This document shows positions 8,564 to 17,336 of a DNA stretch of 64,000 nucleotides, piece by piece. A program made the position numbers and the translations under genes. Below the pieces are notes generated by a model. It had not been told where the DNA came from. It saw only the letters and a list, made by a program, of their open reading frames with translations, and searched no databases. Within the stretch, counting starts at the first letter, position 1. Each line of letters opens with the position of its first letter. The stretch is from Psychrobacter luti (GTDB taxonomy: Bacteria; Pseudomonadota; Gammaproteobacteria; Pseudomonadales; Moraxellaceae), in contig NZ_JACHXL010000004.1 of assembly GCF_014192115.1 (NCBI RefSeq), forward strand, positions 62,001 through 126,000, read 5' to 3'.

Positions 8564-9031
8564 TTAGCGCCTTTCTAATTGTGCTACCCGCTTTACAATA
8601 CGTCTTTCAATCACTCTGTCCTGTTTGCTGGCTAAAGTAAACTTAATATCCGATTCGCGTAAATTCTCTGGAATATTGAGTTGAATAACCATGCGGCTTT
8701 TGCCATCGCAAGGTACAGTTATACACCACTGCTGCTCAATACCTTTACGGATGACATTATCCCAATTGATGGCTAAGCTTTGCTTTTTGTTTACCTGCTC
8801 TAAATCTGAAATTAGAACTTTACTGAGGTATGCAGAGCGACTCTCACCTTGTAGGGCATTGTATTTGCTGATTTCTGTTTCAGAGAATGAAAAATCAGCA
8901 ATGGGCTGTGAGCTGGGGTCTTTTAGAATAATAATATCAATGCCACCTATTGGGTCACTACCTCCTGCGGCTAACGTCAATGACGGTACAGCTATAGCTA
9001 GGCTTAATAGTGACAGCTTAATTATGTTCAT
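8564..9031 (-). CDS. Small exported protein of unknown function
   Basis: A 155-aa protein; AAGGAG lies 6 bases before the ATG. Residues 1-21 form a signal peptide ending SLTLA-AGG. The mature part has an Ile-rich strand (GGIDIIILKDP), a helix-rich middle, two Cys near 102-107 (WCITVPC) and a very basic end (ERRIVKRVAQLERR). Location is probably periplasmic. The family is not recognised. It has no operon partner; the downstream autotransporter is on the same strand but lies in the opposite direction of expression order, 386 bases upstream in coordinates. Confidence 0.6.
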   Translation of the reverse strand: MNIIKLSLLSLAIAVPSLTLAAGGSDPIGGIDIIILKDPSSQPIADFSFSETEISKYNALQGESRSAYLSKVLISDLEQVNKKQSLAINWDNVIRKGIEQQWCITVPCDGKSRMVIQLNIPENLRESDIKFTLASKQDRVIERRIVKRVAQLERR

Positions 9032-9348
9032 GGCGGTACTCCTTTAGTTTAAGTTAGCTTTCCGTAGCTTAAAGACCTAGATTGACTCAACAATGATAAA
9101 AATGCTTTTATAACTCAGATGTCTAAGGACTTAATATGCTGAAAAATGCATACTGCCAATATCCTTTCCTATAATAGGGTTATATGCTATTAAATTGATA
9201 GTCTTTTTTTCTTAGGCTAATGGGTACTTTTTATACGTATTGCTTATTTTTCAAACCTATCTACAGACCATTCTAAACAGACTAGCTTAATTGAACTATA
9301 GGCTCTTAATAATCAATTTTGATCTTGTAATATATCCCCATAAAAAAA

Positions 9349-9375
9349 CTTGAACCTAGAGTAACTAAATTCAAG
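9349..9375 (-). terminator. Likely terminator of the autotransporter gene
   Basis: Read on the minus strand, CTTGAA and TTCAAG arms with an inner TAG/CTA pair are followed by seven T. It starts about 45 bases after the autotransporter stop. The remainder of 9032-9417 holds nothing else I can support. Confidence 0.5.
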
Positions 9376-9417
9376 CTTGATTATTTTGTAAGTCTATAAA
9401 ACGTAAAGCTCTACCAT

Positions 9418-12400
9418 TTAGAACCTGGTTTGTAGCGCGATGCTAGCGCCTTGATCATCGTAATTGTCACGCCATTCTCCGCGATAGCCCGCTGATATTT
9501 TCATATTAGGCGACGCTGTATAGCTAAGTCCGATGCCAGCAATACCAATCTCACGTCCAATTTCTTGGCCGATAGTAGTAAAGTTCGCATTAGGCATACC
9601 GATGAAGCTGGCGGTAATATCAGAGCGACGATCACCGTTCTCTATCGCTGCTGCCAACTGACCTGTGAGCGCTAATTTAGGCGTCACTGCTTGTGACATT
9701 TTCACACCAGCCGTCCAGCGTAACGATTCGTAAGTATTCTCATCCACATCTAGGTTGTAAACCCCAGCACCGGTTTCACGATAACCATCACTCTCGGCAC
9801 GTGCATAATTCATCTGTGCGAATGGAGTGAAATTACGTAGCTCATTACCGATGCGATGACCAATACCAAATCCTGCTTGCAGGGTATCAACAGAATAGTC
9901 AGATTTAGCTGTAGCATTGGTCAATACAGTGATATGACGCTGACCTTCGACATCGCTGCTACCGGCACCGGCATGGAAGTTCACCTGAGTGGCGGCGCTC
10001 GCTGCATAGTTTCCATAGCCCAATACTTGCCAGTTCTTGGCCGTCATTTCGTGATTGAGGGTACGGCTATTACTATCAACATCACTGTCGATATAAGAGA
10101 AAGCAACACCAAGGTTTAGATTGTCATTGATAAACGTATCAATACCAACGATGGCACCATAGCTGTCTGCATCATAACCGGTAATACCACCTTGTTCATC
10201 ATGACTGCTTTCACTACCAATAATCTTCGCCCATACACCGCGATTAGGAGTGGTTAGGCTGCGTTCAATGACGGCTTCAGTGGCAGCGTAATTGGTATCT
10301 GTGATGATACGATTAGTTGCACCCATCAATAGCGGTTGCAATTCATTCGCAGCAGCAGCGAGCTTCAAATTATTAAAGTTAAGCGTATTACTAATGAGCG
10401 CATCTGCGAGCGCATTGTTACTATTGTTGACTCTATCTTGAATAGCTTGGTCTAAGGTGCTAGCAAGATCTAATGCAGTTTGATTGGTTTGGCTCTGCAC
10501 TGCTTGAACAAAGGTAGTATCAAGAACGACCGGAGGCACGACTACTGGCGGTACAACAACTGGAGGCACGACTATTGGTGGTACAACCGGAGGCACGACT
10601 ACTGGTGGTACAACAACCGGAGGCACGACTACTGGCGGTACAACAACCGGAGGCACGACTACTGGCGGTACAACAACCGGAGGCACGACTACTGGCGGTA
10701 CAACAACCGGAGGCACGACTACTGGTGGTACAACCGGAGGCACGACTACTGGTGGCGATACCATTCTTAAATGTACAGTATCAGCATCGCTATAGTCAGC
10801 TACAAAACCTACTAATGGACTATTATCATTAACTGCAGAAAATTCACTGTTGAGGTTACTAGCGGAGACGACATTATTCCATATTGAAGCACCAGTTAGG
10901 TTTTGTACTGCATTTGAGGCATTAACCATTAATGTGCCTTTACTAATATCGGCATTACCAACAACCTTTAGTTGACCATAGTCCGTCAGGCTGTTTAGCC
11001 CTATGCCTAAGACTTCACCATTGCGCATGATGTAGTCACCATTCAATTGTAAGATTCCTTGATTAACATTGGTATTACCAGTCCATGCTTTTGTCGTACT
11101 GTTCATTGACAATTGACCAGTGCCGGCTTTAGTGAAGTTACCAATGCCGGTAATTTTGGCATCGTTGAATATATTGATATTAAAAGCATTGGTGTCAATG
11201 GTACCGCCACCAGTAGCAAGATTAATAATGTTTGTGTTATTGAATTTATCAAATAATGCGTCCTGATCTGCGGCTAACACTAAGGTACCATTATCAAAGT
11301 TAAGCTCTGATAACGCATACTTGTTATAGTTACCAACATATCCAGCTGTTACTCGTCCGTTATTAACAATGTTTAAAGTACCTTTACTATAAAGCCCCAT
11401 TCGCAAAGAATTAGTATTCAGTTGTGAGTCGATACCAGTAACGGTCAAAACGCCTTCGCCATTTTCATAATCACCAACAGAAACCTTATCGGCTTGGATA
11501 GATCCACCGTCGGCAATGATTACACTTCCCTTACCTTCAGTTCCAATATATAAAGCATTAGCACTCATTTGCGAGTTGGTACCCGTAACCGTTAAATCAC
11601 CTTCGCCGGTGTCTCCACTACCAACATTAACATTATAGGCTTGGATAGATCCACCATCGGCAATCGTTACACTTCCTTTACCATAAATTCCAACAATCAA
11701 ATAACTATCAGTACTATTATCATTCTTCAATTGCGAGTTGACACCCGTAATAGTCAAATGACCTTCGCCATTGACTTCACCAACAGAAACTCCATCCGCT
11801 TGGATAGATGCACCGTCGGCAATCGTTACACTTCCTTTACCTGCATTTCCAATAGACAAAGAAGCATTAGCAAACAGTGTCGAGTTAGCACCGGTGATTG
11901 TTAAATCACCTTCGCTATTTTTCTCTCTACCCACAGTAATAACGTTTGCTTGTACTGAGCCCCCGTTGGCAATAGTAGCACTGCCCTTACCTGCATTTCC
12001 GACTTCCAGAAAATAAGTAACATCCAGCTTGGAGTTGTTACCGGTAACGGTCAAATCACCTTCGCTGCCTACTTCTGAACCAATAGACATAACATCCGTT
12101 TGTACTGCCCCCCCATTAGTAATAGTGGCACTTGCTTTACCTTCATATCCGATCTCCAAATAATCATCGACACTCAGTTTCGATTTGGTACCAGTGACGG
12201 TTAACTTACCTTCGCTACCTTTTTTGTTACCAATAGACATAGCCGTCGCTTGTATTGATCCCCCATCTTCAATCTTTGCGATTCCTTTACCGTTATGTCC
12301 AATCAACAATTCCTCAGTAAACAGTGTCGAGTTGGTGCCAGTGACAGTCAAATCACCTTCGCCAGAGACTTGGCGACCAAGGCTCATAAAAATATCCCCT

Positions 12401-12918
12401 GCGGCTGATGTGCCTTCAGCAATGACTGATGCACCATCAGCAATAGTGGCACTACCTTTACCTGCACTTCCAATTGTTAAGTTATCACTAATAAGCAATG
12501 ATGAACCATTGCCTGTAACTGTCAGCTTGCCATCCGCCCCGAGTTGGTTTCCAACAATCATATTATCCGAATCAACTTTACCTTGATTGCGGATAATCAA
12601 TGTACCTGAGCTTGTTTGACCAACAATTGCATCAGAAGTCTGTAAGACCGTGTTTGTATTTTCTACAACATCATTAGTCACTAGATAAGGGTTTGTAGTT
12701 ATTACTGTTGTCTGACCGTTGTTATAATTAGTTGCCTGTACGCTGCTTATCGAAAGCATACCCAATACAGTTATTGATAAGGTAGATAAGACCACTCCTG
12801 CTTGTCTATGGCTAATAGCCGAACGTCCAGATGACTTACCGCCAGCTTTAGCCAGCTCAGACACACATTGGTAAACTCCTAAGGAGTGATTAAATACAAT
12901 ACGGTAAATATGATTCAT
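9418..12918 (-). CDS. Type Va autotransporter with ESPR signal and tandem-repeat passenger
   Basis: The start at 12918 (MNHIYRIVFNHSLGVYQCVS) is the extended signal peptide region typical of large autotransporters, with GAGGGG 8 bases before the ATG. A hydrophobic signal follows (about 45-65). The passenger holds about nine 45-residue repeats of the form GEGDLTVTG.NS.L...L.IGN.GKGS.TIADGGSIQA..VSVG, predicted to form a beta-helix. A linker of PPVVV units (about 720-800) leads to a C-terminal beta-barrel of about 270 residues ending in Phe. Predicted role is a surface adhesin-like protein; the ligand is unknown. It stands alone. Confidence 0.88.
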   Translation of the reverse strand: MNHIYRIVFNHSLGVYQCVSELAKAGGKSSGRSAISHRQAGVVLSTLSITVLGMLSISSVQATNYNNGQTTVITTNPYLVTNDVVENTNTVLQTSDAIVGQTSSGTLIIRNQGKVDSDNMIVGNQLGADGKLTVTGNGSSLLISDNLTIGSAGKGSATIADGASVIAEGTSAAGDIFMSLGRQVSGEGDLTVTGTNSTLFTEELLIGHNGKGIAKIEDGGSIQATAMSIGNKKGSEGKLTVTGTKSKLSVDDYLEIGYEGKASATITNGGAVQTDVMSIGSEVGSEGDLTVTGNNSKLDVTYFLEVGNAGKGSATIANGGSVQANVITVGREKNSEGDLTITGANSTLFANASLSIGNAGKGSVTIADGASIQADGVSVGEVNGEGHLTITGVNSQLKNDNSTDSYLIVGIYGKGSVTIADGGSIQAYNVNVGSGDTGEGDLTVTGTNSQMSANALYIGTEGKGSVIIADGGSIQADKVSVGDYENGEGVLTVTGIDSQLNTNSLRMGLYSKGTLNIVNNGRVTAGYVGNYNKYALSELNFDNGTLVLAADQDALFDKFNNTNIINLATGGGTIDTNAFNINIFNDAKITGIGNFTKAGTGQLSMNSTTKAWTGNTNVNQGILQLNGDYIMRNGEVLGIGLNSLTDYGQLKVVGNADISKGTLMVNASNAVQNLTGASIWNNVVSASNLNSEFSAVNDNSPLVGFVADYSDADTVHLRMVSPPVVVPPVVPPVVVPPVVVPPVVVPPVVVPPVVVPPVVVPPVVVPPVVVPPVVVPPVVPPIVVPPVVVPPVVVPPVVLDTTFVQAVQSQTNQTALDLASTLDQAIQDRVNNSNNALADALISNTLNFNNLKLAAAANELQPLLMGATNRIITDTNYAATEAVIERSLTTPNRGVWAKIIGSESSHDEQGGITGYDADSYGAIVGIDTFINDNLNLGVAFSYIDSDVDSNSRTLNHEMTAKNWQVLGYGNYAASAATQVNFHAGAGSSDVEGQRHITVLTNATAKSDYSVDTLQAGFGIGHRIGNELRNFTPFAQMNYARAESDGYRETGAGVYNLDVDENTYESLRWTAGVKMSQAVTPKLALTGQLAAAIENGDRRSDITASFIGMPNANFTTIGQEIGREIGIAGIGLSYTASPNMKISAGYRGEWRDNYDDQGASIALQTRF
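10530..10756. repeat. Tandem 30-bp (and shorter 24-bp) repeats encoding PPVVV units
   Basis: The plus-strand unit GGAGGCACGACTACTGGCGG (then TACAACAACC) is repeated almost exactly. Shorter variants mark the ends. All units are multiples of 3, so gain or loss keeps the autotransporter frame. Confidence 0.9.
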
Positions 12919-13182
12919 AACAATACCCCTCATCCTTGTAGGCTATCAATTAGCTTCCTTCGATCAGTATATTACTATTTGAAATAAAGTTACTATATTT
13001 AAATTAATGAATATTACTTAAACGAATTATATGGTGAATATTTACCAAGTTATGAGACGTTTTATGACGCGAAAAGGTTTAGTCATTAGTCGTATCTAAT
13101 ATATTCTGATAACTTAAAATAAGAGATATATAAACGTCTGCTAAAGTCTATCTAGTGCGATTCATAGAACATCTAAATATGA
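12919..13182. other. AT-rich leader of the autotransporter gene
   Basis: It is very AT-rich and should contain the autotransporter promoter. I could not choose a specific -35/-10 pair. No gene is visible. Confidence 0.35.
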
Positions 13183-13218
13183 AAAAAAATAGCCACCTCA
13201 CTTTGAAGTGAAATGGCT
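13183..13218 (-). terminator. Terminator of the AlpA gene
   Basis: On the minus strand a stem AGCCA..TCACTT/AAGTGA..TGGCT with a 2-base internal mismatch is followed by TTTTTTTT. It begins 10 bases after the alpA stop. Confidence 0.7.
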
Positions 13219-13228
13219 GAGCTACCAA

Positions 13229-13480
13229 CTAAGCTGAACGCTCAGCAATCTTAGTATTAATCCACTCTGCAATCTCACTCGCTACCCACACCACCCTCAC
13301 CTGTGTCAGTTGTACCTTCTTAGGGAACGTTGGGTCGTAACGATCAGACGTTTCATTCACCATCTCGTAAATTGTAGAACGACTAAGACCGGTGTAATGG
13401 CCAACATCTTTGATACTCAGTAGTTGTGGTATATGATTACATTGCTCGACTACTGGTTGTGTTGCATTCAAATTTTCCAT
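13229..13480 (-). CDS. AlpA-family transcriptional regulator / excisionase-like protein
   Basis: An 83-aa winged-HTH protein of the phage AlpA family. The core LSIKDVGHYTGLSRSTIYEM at about 21-40 is the helix-turn-helix, followed by FPKKVQL.....VWVASEIAEWI, the second half of the domain. Such proteins regulate integrase or act as excisionase in P4- and CP4-57-type elements. In CP4-57, AlpA activates the slpA integrase at ssrA. A ribosome site AAGGAG lies 6 bases before the ATG. Here it is the last gene of the minus-strand element cluster. Confidence 0.85.
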   Translation of the reverse strand: MENLNATQPVVEQCNHIPQLLSIKDVGHYTGLSRSTIYEMVNETSDRYDPTFPKKVQLTQVRVVWVASEIAEWINTKIAERSA

Positions 13481-13591
13481 GATTTGCTCCTTATAAGTGT
13501 ATGAGAGCGTTTCCCCTCATATACTTACCGAGTCCTATAATTTTTTACTGCATCCCATGCCATCCAACGATTAGCTTTTGACGCAGCTAGT

Positions 13592-13626
13592 AAAAAAAAG
13601 GAGCTGCATGTAACAGCTCCTTTTTT
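13592..13626. terminator. Bidirectional terminator after the RDF-like gene
   Basis: GGAGCTG...CAGCTCC with eight A on the left and six T on the right. It ends the gene at 13644-14561. Confidence 0.8.
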
Positions 13627-13643
13627 ATGCCTGGTTCGCTTTA

Positions 13644-14561
13644 CTAACTAACCGCTGTCACGCTTTGCCGTAATCCCTGCTCAATGCTGGTCAGGTCATG
13701 ATTGGCTAAGCCATGATTCAATTGCCCATGCTCATCTTGGTGTTGACCAGAATCGTCTGTCTCGACTGCATAAAACTCTTCCACCACTGCAAACGCCTCA
13801 TGATTATCAATCTCAAAGGCTGAGTTGACGTAGCCAAGCTTTGCTGCTACCTCTAGCGCTGCTTGGTCAAAGCCGTGTTCGCTAAGCTCCGCATCAATTG
13901 CTTTGGCATTAGACACCGCATCTTTGAGTGTCACCCCATCACGCAGCGTTAAATCTACAAAGTAAATCGGCGTACGATAGCTTTGCGTCGTGCTTTTCCC
14001 TCGCAAAGTTAGTTGCAGGGGCAAACACGACAGCTTGTTGCCTGATACCGCAGCGAAGTAGCTTAAGCGTGCCGAAAGCGTCCTAATACTATTAAATCCC
14101 GTGGTGCGAAAGATAAACGTACCCAGCTCATCGTCCTCAGACAAATTCACGTACAGACGACCGTATGGCTTACAAGCACCGCCTTGCGCTAATGGACAAC
14201 GATCTGGCGATGGGCATGGCAGTTGCTCAACGCCCTTGCTTGTGCGACGCTGACATTGCTCACCGTCACCGACGCAGAGCGGTCTGCCAGTTTGTCGATC
14301 GAACAAGGTGTATTCAGCTCTCAGGTTTAGCGTCGGATCATTAAACAGCATACGTACCGGTATTTGCCGAAGCTTGCCGTCATTATTCTTGCGTAGCTTT
14401 TCATCAAGTGGGTGGTTGATCCAGCCCTCCTTGTTTTGGATTTGGCTAGTAATGGTGAATTGGTCGTCCTTAGCAGGGAGACGTTTGCCATCTTTGACAA
14501 TGACACGTCCAATGCTGATACGACCAAGTACGGGCGGGGTTATCGTTAGACCTTTAATCAT
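13644..14561 (-). CDS. Gp3/RDF-like protein of integrative elements (often named hydrolase or metal-binding protein)
   Basis: A 305-aa protein with AAGGA 8 bases before the start. The conserved front (ITPPVLGRISIGRV) and the Cys cluster C96, C103, C116, C122 and C130 (CPSPDRCP, GGACKPYG) fit a family found in genomic islands. This family is annotated either as recombination directionality factor-like or as hydrolase/metal-binding. The Cys probably bind a metal. The C-terminus is acidic and rich in His and Gln. It follows the YqaJ gene on the same strand, an arrangement I recall from Pseudomonas islands. The exact function (excision control versus recombination) is not proven. Confidence 0.7.
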   Translation of the reverse strand: MIKGLTITPPVLGRISIGRVIVKDGKRLPAKDDQFTITSQIQNKEGWINHPLDEKLRKNNDGKLRQIPVRMLFNDPTLNLRAEYTLFDRQTGRPLCVGDGEQCQRRTSKGVEQLPCPSPDRCPLAQGGACKPYGRLYVNLSEDDELGTFIFRTTGFNSIRTLSARLSYFAAVSGNKLSCLPLQLTLRGKSTTQSYRTPIYFVDLTLRDGVTLKDAVSNAKAIDAELSEHGFDQAALEVAAKLGYVNSAFEIDNHEAFAVVEEFYAVETDDSGQHQDEHGQLNHGLANHDLTSIEQGLRQSVTAVS

Positions 14562-14593
14562 GGTGATATTCCTTGTGTGTTTTGTTTAGCCAT

Positions 14594-14620
14594 AAAAAAG
14601 CCCACCTATCACAGGTGGGC
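14594..14620 (-). terminator. Terminator after the YqaJ gene
   Basis: On the minus strand GCCCACCTG...AGGTGGGC is followed by six T. It sits between the YqaJ stop and the RDF-like start. Confidence 0.8.
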
Positions 14621-14681
14621 AGTTATGCGCTTGCTTTGGTTTGTTGGTTTGTTTGTTGGTTTGTTGAGAATAGATAGCGGC

Positions 14682-15785
14682 TTAATCGTTTAAGACAACA
14701 AAGCGTCTGCTACCTTGACGGGTTTTACTGAATTTAGCTAATAGCTCGGGATGGGCTTTAATGACAGCCTTGCTATCAAGACCGACACTGTCTTTCGAGC
14801 GCTTCCAAGAAATAGCGCCTTTTTCGAATACGGCCACCTCATTATCTTGAATTAAGCTTTGCAGCTGATGCTTCACCTGATCATGGCGCTGCTCTAGCTC
14901 TTGCATATAGTCACGGTAGCTCAGTAACTGCTCAAATAACTTATTGGCACCATCGTCATCTCGCAGATCAACCTTGCTTGAGGGCTTAGGCGTTGGATAC
15001 AGCTGTTTTAAGGCTCTCGCTGCGGATTCACTATGATCAGGCGTTGGCGGTGTATCGGTTTCCACGTATTGCCAGAACAGACGCTCATGTTCCATGATGG
15101 ATGCAATCAAACGCTCATCACGCTCAACCTTATAAATCTTAGCTTCATGTCCACAAAGCAGCACGCAGATATGAGCTGCAATTTTACCTGTGACCGCTAA
15201 TTGATGTTGTACTTGGCAAGTGACGTATAACGGCACGCCATGCTTCCAGAGCTTAGCCCCATGCTCACCTGCCGTTTTACACTCGAGTACCTGTACTTCA
15301 TTACTACCAGTAATGGCATAGTCTAAATTAGCCAGCATAAAGTGCTTGTCAGGATCAGGATGCTGCAAGATGGCGTTTACGCGCCTGACTTTATTGCCGG
15401 TATGCTCTTGGTAGTATTTAGCGACCATTGGTTCCAAGGTATTGCCCCAGTACAGGGGCGAATACCCCTCGATGCTCTCATCAATGTCTGAGCTCATACG
15501 ACCGGTCTTAATCATCCATAATTCCAGCATCGACAAGTATGGATGAATACCACAAGCAGCTGCGGCATCAGAGCTGCCAATGCCTTGTCTGCGTACTTGT
15601 AGCCAGTCCTCACGGCTTAAGTCTTTGGTATTAACCAAACGCTTAGCAGTCGTTGATGTGTTCAGTTGGGTAGGTTTATCAGTGCTATCCATTTGCTTGG
15701 CTTTCACCACTGCTGGTTTATGCTTCACGGTGATACGCTTAACCTGTCTTGGCTGAGTATGGGTGTTTAATGCGATCATGTTCAT
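14682..15785 (-). CDS. YqaJ-family viral recombinase exonuclease
   Basis: A 367-aa protein. The start at 15785 has AAGGA 8 bases upstream; a 19-codon longer frame lacks one. The central part carries the lambda-exonuclease/YqaJ fold: GIGSSDAAA at 68-76, Glu118 in GNTLEPMVAKYY, Asp155 in LANLDYAI, and Glu168-x-Lys170 in VLECKTA. These are the metal-binding and catalytic residues of this nuclease class. The C-terminal 120 residues are helical. Such enzymes resect double-strand ends for annealing-type recombination. A matching annealase (Bet/RecT) is not visible nearby; the RDF-like and DUF932 proteins flank it. Confidence 0.85.
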   Translation of the reverse strand: MNMIALNTHTQPRQVKRITVKHKPAVVKAKQMDSTDKPTQLNTSTTAKRLVNTKDLSREDWLQVRRQGIGSSDAAAACGIHPYLSMLELWMIKTGRMSSDIDESIEGYSPLYWGNTLEPMVAKYYQEHTGNKVRRVNAILQHPDPDKHFMLANLDYAITGSNEVQVLECKTAGEHGAKLWKHGVPLYVTCQVQHQLAVTGKIAAHICVLLCGHEAKIYKVERDERLIASIMEHERLFWQYVETDTPPTPDHSESAARALKQLYPTPKPSSKVDLRDDDGANKLFEQLLSYRDYMQELEQRHDQVKHQLQSLIQDNEVAVFEKGAISWKRSKDSVGLDSKAVIKAHPELLAKFSKTRQGSRRFVVLND

Positions 15786-15841
15786 GATAAATTCCTTAAT
15801 AGGTTTATTACTGAGTAATGTGATTTGTTTTATTAACGGCA

Positions 15842-15870
15842 TAAAAAAACCACGCTCGAAAGCGTGGTTT
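15842..15870 (-). terminator. Terminator after the DUF932 gene
   Basis: On the minus strand AAACCACGCT-TTCG-AGCGTGGTTT is followed by further T. It lies 25 bases after the DUF932 stop. Confidence 0.8.
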
Positions 15871-15894
15871 AATCGTTGAACGTACTAAGCGTCT

Positions 15895-16887
15895 TTAAGC
15901 AATCAGTGCAAAGGCTTCCTCCAGGCTTTTGTCTTTGAGCTTAGCGCCTGCACCGAACCATGCTGAATCGAGCCTATGATCGGTAGACATGGCACGGCGC
16001 TCATGGTCAACATACTCTGTCATTGCTGACAGCAGCCCATAAGCGGTGTCACGCGCTGAATCCAAATCTGCACCGCGACCTTGGCCGTTAAACATGTTCA
16101 TCACCTGATTCATGGCACGGGCATTAGGCACCGCATCCTTTTCTTTCTTGGCACTGTTAAACAGAATGATGTCATTGTCCTGATCGTTGAAGACACGGTT
16201 TAGATAGTTAGCGGCTTCTGCCTGAGTGACACGGCGCTGGGTGAGCTGCTTCATCTCATACACATGCTCATTCCACTGCTTAACAGAGACGCCTAATTGC
16301 TGCTTGACCTTGTCCGCATCAAAGGAGGTGCTATGCGGTACTTTCACCACGCCTCCTGAGCCGTCAGCGAGGCTAATCGCTAAGGTATTATTACACACCA
16401 CACGGATATTGGTAAATTGTGCGGTGGTCGCAAGCGTGCCATCACAAGCGGTTGCAAGGAGTAGATAGCCGTTACTCACATCACCGCCCTTGAGGGTCAT
16501 TGACTGACCGGTACGAGCGAGTGCCCACATCTTACGACCACCCTTTAGCACCCCTGCGGTTTCAAGCTCAAAGTGCGATTGCTCAGTGAGATCACGATAA
16601 AACTCTAGAATCTCACGTGGCTGCACTTCTTGGTAGCGTTGACTGACCACCGATAACGGCTCTAGGTTATCTGAGCGATACAGCACCTTATTGCTATCAA
16701 AGGGCATGATCAGGCTTTGACCTTTTTCATTGTTTGCCATGTAGCTGACATCAGAGGATTCTATACGCCAATCCATACCGGCCTCACGTGCCCAGACTTC
16801 AATAGGCTGATTCTTTGGTAGCTGACTGCCGAGACCGTGCCAAGGGGTTTGTCCGACATAAGCCATATTTTCGATTAAATGTGCCAT
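15895..16887 (-). CDS. DUF932 domain protein (YfjQ/phage-plasmid type)
   Basis: A 330-aa protein with AAGGAAA before the ATG. The front VGQTPWHGLGSQLP and the NTLAISLADGSG...VPHSTSFD part are typical of DUF932 (phage/plasmid-like TIGR03299). The family is common on prophages, islands and plasmids; E. coli CP4-57 YfjQ is one. Its biochemical role is unknown. It contains the NIRVVCNNTL motif at about 160 and an Arg/Gln-rich middle helix. It forms a neighbourhood with YqaJ and the RDF-like protein, so a role in element recombination or replication is likely by context. Confidence 0.85.
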   Translation of the reverse strand: MAHLIENMAYVGQTPWHGLGSQLPKNQPIEVWAREAGMDWRIESSDVSYMANNEKGQSLIMPFDSNKVLYRSDNLEPLSVVSQRYQEVQPREILEFYRDLTEQSHFELETAGVLKGGRKMWALARTGQSMTLKGGDVSNGYLLLATACDGTLATTAQFTNIRVVCNNTLAISLADGSGGVVKVPHSTSFDADKVKQQLGVSVKQWNEHVYEMKQLTQRRVTQAEAANYLNRVFNDQDNDIILFNSAKKEKDAVPNARAMNQVMNMFNGQGRGADLDSARDTAYGLLSAMTEYVDHERRAMSTDHRLDSAWFGAGAKLKDKSLEEAFALIA

Positions 16888-16941
16888 GATTCATTTCCTT
16901 TTTATTGATAAGTTAAATGCATTGAGTAATGCGTTTATTCA

Positions 16942-17223
16942 TTAGTTGATGGTTGAGAAAACGTGCGTACAGTCATCACAGCAATGCTGCTTATTGATGA
17001 GCAACGGTAAAGCGCTATGAGGCTTTGCAATCTCGATGACGGTTGCAATCGCAGTACCTGCAACCACACCGATCACAGGATGGACTTTGAATGATTTGCA
17101 TAGACTGACACCAAGACCGATCAGTGCAGCAGGTGATAACAGCTCATAAACAAGCTGACAGTTAGTACTATCAGTCATCACATAAACAGCAGATGACTGA
17201 CAGCGTGGACATACTGGTTTCAT
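16942..17223 (-). CDS. Zinc-ribbon protein with a membrane hairpin
   Basis: A 93-aa protein with AAGGAG 6 bases before the ATG. Residues 3-8 carry a CPRC pair, and residues near 81-85 carry a second Cys cluster (CCDDC), as in a split zinc ribbon. Between them lie two Gly/Ala/Val-rich hydrophobic stretches (about 31-43 and 47-63), probably inserting in the membrane as a hairpin. Proteins with this plan recur on integrative elements; no function is known. It sits between the Gp2-like and DUF932 genes, 54 bases before DUF932. Confidence 0.6.
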   Translation of the reverse strand: MKPVCPRCQSSAVYVMTDSTNCQLVYELLSPAALIGLGVSLCKSFKVHPVIGVVAGTAIATVIEIAKPHSALPLLINKQHCCDDCTHVFSTIN

Positions 17224-17245
17224 AAGGGCTCCTTATTACGCGCAT

Positions 17246-17270
17246 AAAAAAGACCTGCTCGTGGCAGGCC
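17246..17270 (-). terminator. Terminator after the Gp2-like gene
   Basis: On the minus strand GGCCTGC-CACGA-GCAGGTC (one G.T pair) is followed by TTTTTT. Confidence 0.7.
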
Positions 17271-17336
17271 TTTGATGTTAAGGATGAGCATTAAGACGCT
17301 AATGCTCGATCTCATGAATGTAGTATGTATTTGAAA

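Noticed and set aside
10530..10756. CRISPR-like regular repeats
   Set aside because: Units are contiguous without unique spacers and code in frame for PPVVV on the minus strand; no cas genes are present.
10480..10832. Plus-strand open frames with RRHDYW or ARLLV repeats
   Set aside because: They are shadows of the Pro-Val repeat array in the autotransporter gene.
12185..12586. 133-codon plus-strand frame
   Set aside because: Antisense to the autotransporter passenger repeats; no ribosome site and no protein-like signature.
13205..13240. tRNA-like D-arm word (TTGGTAGCTCAG on the minus strand)
   Set aside because: No anticodon arm, T-arm or acceptor stem; the sequence is the alpA stop region and its terminator.
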